A DNA stretch of 64,000 nucleotides from Phoenix dactylifera (taxonomy: Eukaryota; Streptophyta; Magnoliopsida; Arecales; Arecaceae): the NCBI RefSeq assembly GCF_009389715.1, contig NC_052407.1, positions 6,296,475 through 6,360,474 on the forward strand, in the 5' to 3' direction. The translations under genes and the position numbers were made by a program. Positions within the stretch are counted from its first letter, which is position 1. Each line of letters begins with the position of its first letter. Below, in pieces: positions 12,701-21,348 of the stretch. Below the pieces are notes generated by a model. It was given only the letters and a program-made list of their open reading frames with translations, was not told the origin of the DNA and ran no database searches.

Positions 12701-14816
12701 TGAACTTCCGGTACTTGTGTTTTCAAAAAAATTAAAAAAAGAAGCAAATAACCTTATGTTGGCAGCAGCGTTTGGACGACAGTAATTGGAAGGTTGCCTT
12801 TACTTGCAACTCATGCGCAAATATAGTTTTCCTTCAAATGTCAAATGAGATTATTTTCATTCATACATAACATAAACAAACATAAACGTATTTAAATTAA
12901 TATTGGATAATTTCTAAATGTAGAAAATCTAATTCTTTCAAGATAGAAATGCACAAATTGAATGCTAGCAGAAAATTTTTACAATAACAATATATAGTAT
13001 CACCAAGCACTTGCTCACATACTATCATCTCTTGCCACTTGAACAAGAAATCTAAGGGCTCAGTTCTGGTAGGAGTCAGCCCTCAAGATCTGGAGTGAGT
13101 ATACAAGGTGGGGATTAGTCTCCTCTTACTCTTGAAATGACAGAGAAGGAAAGAAAAGTAAGCGGAAAGAAAAGAAAAGAAAAGAATGGTAGATTTTCTT
13201 TTCTTTTCTTTTTTTTTTGGTACAACAGCGATTCACATCCTGCAGGTATGGATGCGGCAACAAATTAGAAAACAATAAAGTAGATAAAAAAACTCGACAC
13301 TCTATCAAATTAGAAAACAATAAAGTAGATAAAAAAAACTCGACACTCTATCAAGCTCCATCCATGCAACCCAATCAGCTGCATCATTCGCTTTTCTGTA
13401 GGTGTGTGATCTGATGGGTGCTACACTCCTGCAGTAGTTTGCGAATATCGAGGAGCAGCGGCCTACCCTTATTTGCACGGCTCCGATTTCGGATCCAATC
13501 AATCACTGTGGCCAAGTCGCCCTCGAGAATGAGCCGATCTGCATCCAGTGTCCGTCGAGTAAAAGAAATGCCCTCCCAGGCAGCTATGAGCTCGGCACAT
13601 ACCACCGAAGCATCGAAGATCCGCTGACCCCCTGCCGCTACTAGTTTGGACTCGTGATCTCTGATGACGAAGTTTACGCCTCTGTATCTCCCATTGTCGG
13701 CTACATTGCTATCGAAATTTACCTTCAGGAAGCCAGGGGGTGGGGGCACCCAAGATACAAACATATAACTGGGCACTGCAAGAGCTGGAAGGGGGACCCA
13801 GATATCCCTGGCTAACCCGATGGGTGAAATCTCAGCAGTACTAATGAACTCTGCTGCATGTAGTAATGCTCTAGCTGCTACCACCCTCGCAGGCGAGCTA
13901 CTGCTCTCAAAGACTCAAGCATTCCTGTCCAACCACGAGTGGTAGGTCAGGTAGGCAGCACGAGTCCCTCTCTCCTCCCACCTAGATCCTGATGCTGAAT
14001 CCTTCAGAAAAAGCAGGAACTCGTCAATAGACGACTACCTCTGCTACTGATCATGATGTACCCCTGCACTCCTCCATATCTAACTAGCCCGTGGGCACTC
14101 GATCACCATGGTATATGGACTCCTCCACCTTTGGGCATGCTCCACAAGCTGTAGCAATCCTCACTCTCCGTCGGGGCAGATTTTCTTTGATTGTGTCATT
14201 CATGACTGCATCCTTAATTGACATTGTATTGGTTTTAAATTAAATAAGAAAAACTGCCCTAATCCATCACATTTTTTTTTTTTGCCGTTGCCTATATGTG
14301 AAGGGCTAAAATCCAAATGCTGCTTTGAAGAATAACATAAATTAGACTGCTTTTGTTATTGACAGCGAAGGTATTCGGGTACGCATAATTGGTGATTCCT
14401 CAAGACTCCCAAACTCTCTACAAAAGATTGCCAAAGAGACACAGGAGAAGACAGAGACCAACTCACGGCTTGAATTGAACATTGCAGTAAGCTATAGTGG
14501 AAGAAAGGACATAACACAAGCATGTCAAAAGATTGCGTGGAAGGTGCAGCATGGTTTGCTGGACTCAGCAGACATCAGCGAGTCTCTAATCGACCAAGAA
14601 CTGGAAACGAATCGTAGTAACGAATTTCCTTGCCCTGATCTACTTATCAGAACTGGTGGTGAGCTGAGGTTGAGCAACTTCTTGCTGTGGCAGTCTGCTT
14701 ACACTGAGCTTTTCTTTACAAAGACGCTGTGGCCTGACTTTGGAGAGCCTGAGTACATTGAGGTTCTATGCTCTTTCCAAGAAAGAGAGAGGCGCTTCGG
14801 CCAACGAATCACCTAA
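5802..14816 (+). CDS. cis-prenyltransferase (dehydrodolichyl / polyprenyl diphosphate synthase), plastid type, 3 exons
   Basis: Exons are 5802-6356, 6637-6704 and 14366-14816; phases fit (0, then AG|C) and give 357 residues. The family adds isopentenyl diphosphate units in cis to an allylic primer. Conserved blocks are visible: HVAVIMDGNSRWA (residues 126-138, catalytic Asp132), GHEAGYRSLQ, FAFSFENWLRP (end of exon 1), EVDFLM (exon 2), IGDSSRLP, DLLIRTGGELRLSNFLLWQ (from residue 299) and LWPDF. The C-terminus has RFG (351-353), the RXG motif of single-subunit synthases, so it probably works without an NgBR-type partner. The first 121 residues are Ser/Pro/His-rich with few acidic residues at the start, like a transit peptide. 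An in-frame ATG at 5634 in good context would add 56 residues; I prefer 5802 because the extension is not leader-like. Intron 2 (7661 bp) is full of retroelements. AATAAA occurs at 15000. Confidence 0.9.
6728..6765. repeat. (TA)n microsatellite in intron 2 of the cis-prenyltransferase
   Basis: A TA run of about 19 units starts some 23 bp after the exon 2 donor (GTAGGT at 6705). Confidence 0.9.
6766..7535. other. intron sequence, nothing recognised
   Basis: This part of intron 2 lies between the TA microsatellite and the first gypsy fragment. It is AT-rich, has no convincing coding frame, and I did not identify any repeat boundary in it. Confidence 0.4.
7536..8150 (+). mobile_element. gypsy-type element remnant: LTR 3' end, primer-binding site and start of gag
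   Basis: The sequence runs through ACATCGGAGGGTCTCC, a block that recurs in related form at 56920 (GCATCGGAGGGCC). It ends an LTR with CAACAGCAACAG near 7720, followed by ATTGACACTAGAAGAAGG, which resembles the primer-binding site of this element group. Downstream one frame reads NEQFILLIQ, typical of the N-terminal gag leader of plant gypsy elements, but stop codons and frame changes interrupt it. It lies inside intron 2 of the cis-prenyltransferase and is a relic. Confidence 0.6.
8340..8537 (-). mobile_element. 5' end of a gypsy-type LTR, minus orientation
   Basis: On the minus strand this begins TGCACTAGAGAAAATATTGG and continues ACACCTCGACC, matching the start of the LTR at 61870-62486 (its minus-strand start has TAGGAGAAATATTAGACACC). 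It sits in the opposite orientation to the fragment at 7536-8150 and abuts the truncated gag of the next element. Confidence 0.55.
8540..9598 (-). pseudogene. degenerate gag of a Ty3/gypsy retrotransposon
   Basis: The minus strand encodes a broken gag polyprotein (capsid and RNA-binding part). From the ATG at 9598, MSYRDDKVLANITARR runs to an in-frame stop. A second block reads PPIESYYERFRKLNPSMFGGG. Then comes a retrotransposon gag domain at 8945-9301, with AEFWWMAMKA, TWEEFKKIIYDQYFP and LEYVNKFNELGRFCP. A zinc-knuckle remnant, CGEVGHMVQDCP, follows at about 8670-8705 and has lost its first Cys. Stops and frameshifts separate the blocks. No protease, reverse transcriptase or integrase follows, because the element is cut at about 8538. 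It lies inside intron 2 of the cis-prenyltransferase, antisense to it. Confidence 0.8.
9761..9770 (-). other. primer-binding site of the gypsy element
   Basis: On the minus strand the sequence is TGGTATCCAA, next to the inner end of the LTR that starts at 9774. It resembles the initiator-Met tRNA site TGGTATCAGAGC with changes. It fixes the LTR at 9774-12294 as the 5' LTR of a minus-oriented element. Confidence 0.6.
9774..12294 (-). mobile_element. 5' LTR of the gypsy element, interrupted by a TRIM insertion
   Basis: The plus strand starts TGTCGCGACTCGG and ends GGTTCTTACA, giving TG...CA ends. Without the nested 439 bp TRIM and its duplication the LTR is about 2.08 kb. Its outer third (about 11430-12180) is GC-rich, with a CT run near 11440, and holds a 219-codon minus-strand frame of low-complexity Ser/Leu/Pro sequence that I do not regard as a gene. 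Parts of it (CAAGCTTGCTAGTGCGA and GACACAGCT(T/C)AGTAAGT) recur in the LTR at 16127-17991, so the two belong to one family. Confidence 0.75.
9976..10414 (-). mobile_element. complete TRIM (terminal-repeat retrotransposon in miniature) with 5 bp target-site duplication
   Basis: Two direct 137 bp LTRs (9976-10112 and 10278-10414) start TGTAACAA and end GGTCCTCACA on the plus strand. They flank 165 bp with no coding capacity. On the minus strand, TGGTATCAGAGC at 10275-10264, the perfect initiator-Met tRNA primer-binding site, lies 2 bp inside the right LTR. The purine tract GGAGAGGGTA abuts the left LTR. ATGCC at 9971-9975 and 10415-10419 is the target-site duplication. The LTRs differ at about 23 positions by my count, nearly all transitions, so the insertion is old. 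It is nested in the gypsy LTR and must have been mobilised by another element's enzymes. Confidence 0.92.
12295..13185. other. intron sequence, nothing recognised
   Basis: This is AT-rich DNA between the gypsy LTR and the LINE fragment, with poly-A tracts at about 12421 and 12540. The 129-codon minus-strand frame at 12358-12747 crosses these tracts, has no domain, and is taken as chance. Confidence 0.4.
13190..14190 (-). pseudogene. 3' end of a LINE with a broken RNase H domain
   Basis: The frame at 13384-13884 on the minus strand encodes an RNase H-like (RVT_3) domain: FLKVNFDSNV, GVNFVIRDHESKLVAAG, ELIAAWEGI and ILEGDLATVIDWI. After a frameshift the end reads HTYRKANDAADWVAW, the usual tail of plant LINE RNase H domains. 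The sequence at 13900-14190 gives the preceding part in broken frames. The poly-T/TTTTC tract at 13195-13218 is the A-rich tail on the minus strand. The reverse transcriptase is missing, as expected for a 5'-truncated copy. It lies in intron 2 of the cis-prenyltransferase, antisense, 175 bp before exon 3. Confidence 0.8.
13261..13352. repeat. tandem duplication, 45-46 bp unit, two copies
   Basis: The unit beginning CAAATTAGAAAACAATAAAG and ending ACTCGACACTCTAT occurs at 13261 and again at 13306. One extra A in the second copy is the only difference I see. It lies inside the 3' end of the LINE fragment and separates two parts of the decayed RNase H tail. Confidence 0.85.
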
Positions 14817-16126
14817 GAACGGTATAACATCCTCCAGTTCTCTTGATCAACATCTTTTGTTTGACACTTTCCTCGGTCAATATTTACCTCATGACTTGGA
14901 TGTCAGATTTTTCCTACAATTGACTTGTTTGATGCTTCTACAGAACACCATATTATTTGGCCAACTAGATCCCGAGTGAAGCTGTCAATGGATATACTCA
15001 ATAAATTCAGTCAGATATACATTGCAAGTCCAAGTAAACCATATATGTGTAACTTTTCACTATGTCCTTGATAGAGGGTGGAGGTGTTCATGCCTCTCGT
15101 AATGCTTTATACATGAGTGCCTTCTTTTCTGAATTAATCTGATAAATGAACTCAGCTTGCCTGCATGCTTTTCTTGTACTGAAGCATGGCGTGGATTAAT
15201 TACATTATCTAAATTGGCGCCCAATTCTTTAGTGTTGAAATGGTGTTCGATCTCAGTATTGTTGGGTACTTGAAAATCTAACAGCTTAGGGTCCTGGATT
15301 GCAGTTTACTTGGCTCGTTTTTATTTTCCTTTATTTTGTTTAATGAGCAATTCTCTCCACGGAAGCATGGGATAAGATATTATAAGCAGAGGATGGTCAT
15401 TTGAAATTGCATGAAGGTTTAATTAAAAAAGGTTATGAGAGGAAAAAGAATAAAAATGCTGCCTTCTCTCTCTCTCTCTCTCTATGTGTGTGTGTGTGTG
15501 TGTGTTTCCCTCTCTCTGCACACACTTTTAGCGATGGACTATGCTCTTTTGAGAGCACGTATTTTAATCTTCAGGGAATTATCGGGTACCCAAAGCAAAA
15601 ATCTACATGATTATGATTAATATGATTGGAGATATCTATAAACTAAAAGTTAAACGTTTTAGCGGTATCTAAACTATACATCAAGGAGGCACAAAAAGGA
15701 AGGTTTTCATTATGCTAGTGCGCTGAAATACGAAAATTTGTATAAATTAAAAATTAATAAATTTTAATGCTTAAACCATAGCAAAACATAATTTTATATC
15801 ATCTTAATTGTATATTTTTCTTCTCGTTTAATAAATAGGTTTAGAGACCACCAAAATATGCGATTTTTATTTCAGATACTTTTAGCGGTATTAATCATGA
15901 TGAACGTGTAGATTTTTAATTTAGATGCTTGGTTATTTTCAACTTGAGAGGAGTAGTGCACTCTCCTCTCAAGAGCGGAGTAAGCCATCTAATATCCTAC
16001 TGATTCTCTGTGAAAACATTTCAAGCCATCCCTCCTATTTTAACTTGGTATATTTGAGCTAGTTTCTATAAGAGGAAATTTCACGCCAATAAGATCTAGT
16101 AACATCTTACCAAACCTGGGGTTTCA
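14817..16126. other. 3' flank of the cis-prenyltransferase, no further gene
   Basis: The segment includes the likely 3' UTR (AATAAA at 15000) and then AT-rich intergenic DNA. A CT/GT microsatellite lies at 15466-15505. No domain-bearing frame was seen. Confidence 0.5.
15466..15505. repeat. compound (CT)n(GT)n microsatellite
   Basis: About nine CT units are followed by about ten GT units. The open frames over this region are low-complexity Ser-Leu and Val-Cys runs. Confidence 0.9.
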
Positions 16127-17991
16127 TGTGTGACGGCCTAGATTTGGAACATAACATGATTGTGCTATCGAGAGGTACAACCCACGAGAACACGAAGCCA
16201 ACATTACTTTTAGCTTTCAAATTATCACAACAAAATATAATAATTAAATATCTAATTTTATTATTTATTAAATAAAAAAATTGGTTCAGAGCATCTAAAT
16301 TCAATATCAATATCAAACCCATCACCCTCAACATTCAGAAGATCATTAACTACAAATTTGTAGTCAATAATAAAATTTTTCTACAAAATCATCAAGCTTG
16401 CTAGTGCGAGTTCCAAAACTAAACCAACCTTTGTCCCTACAGATCCTATTTGCATAAAGAGAGAAAAATGAAAATAAAGATATATGAACGACACAGCTCA
16501 GTAAGTGAACCTTTTACTACGTTACTAAATCAAGGATAAGTTTTCTATGCCAATGCATCATTGAAGAAAAATAACAAAATTTTCAAAATAAACATTTCAT
16601 AATACAATATATTAAAAACGGGTCATAAAGCAAATCATGCATGAACAAATCATCCATCTTTCACAAACATAGTGCCAAGTTTATATTGCAAATAAATTCG
16701 TAAATTGTTCTTCATGTCATGTAATTCTATTATGGATCAAAACAATGCTCACAGATATTCATGCTATTGTCACTATAATCCGTGACGGGGTCATCTTCGT
16801 AATCGACAAGATATCATAGTTCATATCCGTTACCAACTTTAACTCGTTGGCAGAAGGTCATTTTCATTGGATGCTAGCTCTAGAATGTCGATTGACCCAT
16901 ATTTCTAGAGACGGTCATAGCAATCTGTGAGTTTTTGAAAAATTATATCTTTTTGTTAACATATACCTATAAATAGATGAAAAACACTAAACGGCACGAT
17001 CGGATTCATATTTCATAATAAAGTTATTTTCATCAAAATATTAATGAAACAATTTTTTATAATAAAGTATGATTTTCATAATATATATTATGATCCTTAA
17101 TTTTAAGAAAAGCATGATATTTTCATAAGCAAATTTTATGTATGGAAAATATGATCATTTAAAAAAAAATAAGGAGCGCAAGATCTACTTACCTTCTCCG
17201 TCTTAAACCATCTAGGTAATTTAGTTAACCTTATAAAAATATTAAAAACATAATTAGTTTCTATTTGACAATTTTAATCGAATTAAAATAATAATAAATA
17301 GGGACAAACGTTCGATGATTTTAGGTGGATCAGGTCTGAATTAACACCAAAATAGCGCATCATCAGTGGATTCCATGGATCTTGGCAAGGCTGGGTGATC
17401 AATTCAGCAGGCAGCCTCGGGCACCAAAGCAGTTTAAGGTTTTTTTCAGAGTCCAACTCCGATTCGAGATGACTCGCCTCTCCTTGGGCATTCTAGAGAG
17501 AGAAAGTGGAGAGAGGAGAGAGAAAGTGGAGAGAACAAGGGAAGGGGAATCGTGAGGTCCCTCTCTCTCTCTCTCTCTTCTTCTTCCCGTGAAGTGGGAG
17601 GAGCTCGGCGGCAGAGCCGGTCATGGCCGGCGACCCCACGAGCCTAGGGGTACCGGCGGGTTCCCTGCCTGGCGACGGCCGGCCGGAACGGGAGAAAAGA
17701 AGGCGGAACAGAGGAAAAGCAAAGAAACTTGTCCGAGACCAATCCGGTGATTCGCCGACCAGATTCGGGGTGGTGACAGTGGCCCATAGGCCGGAAAAAG
17801 GGATAAAGGGGGCTTACCTCGTCTCTGGCGAGCTTCCCCGGTCGGATCGACGGCGAAACCTCCCTAGATCTGCTGCGGAGAAACAAGAGATCTCAACCTT
17901 TAATGGGAGATCTTCCGAGGTGGATGCCAAAGGAGAGGAAGAGAGGTCCTTTTATAGATGAAATTCAGTCCGAAGATGGTAGGTTCTTAAG
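16127..17991 (-). mobile_element. solo or truncated gypsy LTR, same family as 9774-12294
   Basis: The plus strand starts TGTGTGACGGCCTAG. It shares ATCAAGCTTGCTAGTGCGA, CCTACAGATCC and GACACAGCTCAGTAAGT with the LTR at 9774-12294, in the same order. It ends near GGTTCTTAAG, where the relative has GGTTCTTACA. A GC-rich outer part (17600-17960) holds a TATA-like TCTATAAAAGG on the minus strand. I see no matching target-site duplication, so one end may be mutated or truncated. The frames inside are not genes. Confidence 0.65.
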
Positions 17992-20900
17992 CTGCCAGTC
18001 TCTCACCTTTTTCAAATTTATTGATTCATCAACGTTTTATTCATCTTAAAAGTGACAGTTGGTACTGAAGTTATCTTAACAAAATTTGCAGATATTCTTT
18101 TTTCTTTTAATAACAGAGCCCAAGAAATATCATGCTGTAGATATGAAGCTGCCCTCAGCCTAAATAGATTTCTTCATCACACTATTTTGCAATCCAATTA
18201 TTGATTTTCTGATCATTAAGTTTAAAGAAACCCAGACATTCTAGTTGAAGCATAGTCCAAAAAAAAAAATGTTGTAAGGTATCTTGGCAATTACCATAAA
18301 GCACCCATTCTGATCTATGTTTCATTATTGTGAAAACAATTTATCCCCTTGTACTGAAAGTAGACCAAGGCATTCGCAACCCAAGCAATGTAAATGAGGC
18401 TCTTTTAGGCTTGCCTCCCAAGATTACTTCCAGTTGAATCAGTTGAAGTTTCTTTGTACCTTATCATGAAAGGAGATCCACATGAGTTCAATATTTTCTG
18501 AATACAATTACTTTCAGTCTTCTAATTTAACATCTTTTGGAACTTCTTGCCTAATGCACCTCCTTGTCTAGAAAGAAACCTCCACTACAGCTTTCCTATC
18601 AGGTGGTTCAGCCACCTGATTGAAGCCATGCAAGGAAACATCAAAAAGAATATAAGGGAGAGTAGGAAAAAGAAAACAGAATCGGGAAAGTTGTGCGCAC
18701 TAGCCTAGTGTAAGCAGTTTCCTTAACAAGCTAAAATCACTAGAAACTAATGCTTGTTGAATTCGAATAATATGTCACTCACCTTATCCACACAGAACTC
18801 ATTTGCTAAGTAGTATTGATTGCATAACTCATCCTCACATATGGACTGCCCACAATTGTTATCTTTGTTGGTTGGCACTGCTACGCTAAGGGCTTGCTCC
18901 TTAGATGAGGTCCAGAGTTCAAATCCTGCTTATTTCTCAAAATAAAATAAAACAGAATAAAAGGCTCATGTATGTGCTACTAAATTGGTGATTTATAGAG
19001 AAGCATCATTTCTCAGGGTCACAATGTCCGCATAGCATTGCTCAAATGTGTTATAACTATTACCTTAAAAAAAAAGAAACTGTCATAACTAAGCTTTTGA
19101 TTGTTCAATAACAAACATCAATCTAAAGTAATCCTAGATGAATAAAGGTGCATACAAAACATCACTATTTTTTTGTAGATGGCCCAGCCAACTTAGCGGG
19201 TGATATAACCTATTATGTCATACTCAAAATTATATGTTAGACACACATCTCATGTTGGTTTTGTAGAATGTCATTCTGATGCAATTTATGTGTTTGCACA
19301 ATTTTATGGTATACCACCGTGTCTAGTTTACAGAAACAAGAAAAAGGACTATATACTAGCATTTTTGGGAAATGCATCTAAACAATATTGTTAATGTAAA
19401 TCTCCATTCATAGGAGACTAGCTAGGCGCCGCCCAAGAGATTTATCAAATTTGTGTAATTTATGCAAATTTTACAGTATTACCAAAAGAATCATTTTGAG
19501 CTAGCCAGCAATTTGCTATTTAATAGAAGTGGCCTTAATCATTAGTAGTATGAATGCGGCCTCTTGGGAATGATTTTAATTATTGGAGGTCTAGCTGCAT
19601 ATCTTTGGGCGAAGGCAAAGGAGTCTTTAGCATCGGAGAGCAAGAACTCACAAGAAGTTTCATATCAAGCCATAAGAGAAAATCTTTGAGGGCATGAGGT
19701 AAAGTAGCCAGCTTAGTCTTTGATTTTAAAGCATCTTCATGATTGCGCAAGTTTTGCCATGTTCAGGAAGCCTACCTAACAAATGTCTCAGGTGAAACTC
19801 AATGAGAACTTGATTGGAATTATCCTAAAATACTATGATTCGATAAGATAATCTAATCACTGATAGGGGCTTTTCCTTTTCTATTGTAGACTTGTGATGT
19901 TGATTTCTTTCAATCTTAAACATTAGTGTAACTTTTGATAATTATGTTGTTAACCCATGGAGCAGTTTAGATTTCAGAATATGATTGGATTTTTGGACAT
20001 GAAAAAACACCATTCATTTTCAGATTGGGCATCAAACCCAGCCCCTATCATACAGCCTCAGGTCAGTTTGCCCTTTTGCCTTGCCTGAATTAACTTCCCT
20101 AGCCTATTCCCTTCTTCACCTATCTACGGATAAGTGGATAGTTTCCAATTCAAAGGGAAAAGTCCCACCTGCTCTAGCTTTGCTAGGCAGTACTGGAAAC
20201 AAGGCTTGCATTTTAGTCACTGAATGATTTCAGTTAAGCTGATTCTTCTTCCCATTTGTTTCTTCCCCTTTTTGGCTATGAAGTTTACCATCTAAGTTTT
20301 GATGGATAGAAGCATAGGTGTTGAGCTCCCAGCTTTACATGTGCTTTTAAGAGAAAAAACTTTGTCAGTGGTAAGAAGAGACTAAGAAAGGGGGAGAGAT
20401 TCTGCTGGATATATGCATGTACAAAGTTTGTGCTTATATGCGCCCACATAGATGAGCATGTCTTTATGATAAATTTTTGCATGCATGCTCTTTTAATTTT
20501 TATGGCTTGAGTTTTATTTCAAATTCGTAATTTAGATCAGATCTCAAAGAATGCATCAAATCAAGTCATGAACAGCTTATCTTCTAGTCATTCAGGTCAA
20601 TTGCATATGTTAGGCCCTGATGCTTATCCTTGGAGGTGTCCTTAGTGCATGGAAACCTATGGACACATCACAGTGCATAAAAATGAAATATTGCCAGTAA
20701 CTGATGCCCAATGCGGTGGACAGTGTCCTAAAGAGCATATAGTTACCGATATACTGAGCCACTTTTGCAGTTATAGGATTTGAATATACTCGACTATGCT
20801 GATTAATTCTTGCTGCCTTGCATGGTATGCAGCATGAACTTGTTGCAGCTTAGTCACATCGATTTGTATTCATAGTATTCCATCACCAAGCACATCCAAT

Positions 20901-21018
20901 TTTAAAGTCACCCAAAACATCCTGAGTTAGTAAAATAAGTTTTCTTATCTTTTCTTTATGCATTTGTAGAGGATCCATCCCTGGACAAGGCTGCATAGGA
21001 TTCCATTTTTTATGCTTG
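17992..21018. other. intergenic region, no gene seen
   Basis: I looked here for upstream exons of the prolyl-oligopeptidase fragment (the catalytic Ser region) and found none. At about 18868-18965 a short stretch contains GAGTTCAAATCC followed by an AAAATAAAATAAAA tail and might be a worn tRNA-derived SINE. The rest is unremarkable AT-rich DNA. Confidence 0.4.
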
Positions 21019-21038
21019 TATCAAGTGCCAATATAGTA

Positions 21039-21197
21039 AGGTTGCTTCATTCTAACCTGAGTGTCGCGGGTTTGAAACACAGAAATGGTGTCATTGGAAT
21101 GGAAACAACCTCTCTGCATATGGGGGTATGGCTGCATATGTCTGACCCTCCCAAATCCCGTAGTGGCGGGAGTCTTGTGCACTAGGCCGCCTTTTTC
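21039..21197 (+). mobile_element. Au-like SINE with 20 bp target-site duplication
   Basis: The body is about 159 bp. The 5' region has GTCGCGGGTTTGAAACA, a pol III B-box-like sequence. The 3' half reads CTGACCCTCCCAAATCCC, then GCGGGAGTCTTGTGCACTAG, then GCCGCCTTTTT, the signature of plant Au SINEs. It is flanked by TATCAAGTGCCAATATAGTA (21019-21038) and TATCAAGTGCCAGTATGGTA (21198-21217), a duplication with two mismatches. SINEs of this kind move with LINE enzymes. Confidence 0.9.
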
Positions 21198-21348
21198 TAT
21201 CAAGTGCCAGTATGGTATGACTGAACATATAAAATTGATCTCATGTTTCATTCTATCTCGAACATTAATGAATATCTTCTGCCAGTGTCTTTGATCTGAT
21301 CTTCCTAGTACATTTCTGTCACTTTGCTGGGTAATTTTCCCTTTTTAG

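Noticed and set aside
17623..17961. 112-codon plus-strand frame
   Set aside because: It lies inside the LTR at 16127-17991; Arg/Lys-rich chance frame in GC-rich DNA.
18868..18965. tRNA-like sequence with GAGTTCAAATCC and an A-rich tail
   Set aside because: It lacks a convincing A box and cloverleaf and has no visible duplication, so neither a tRNA gene nor a SINE can be claimed.
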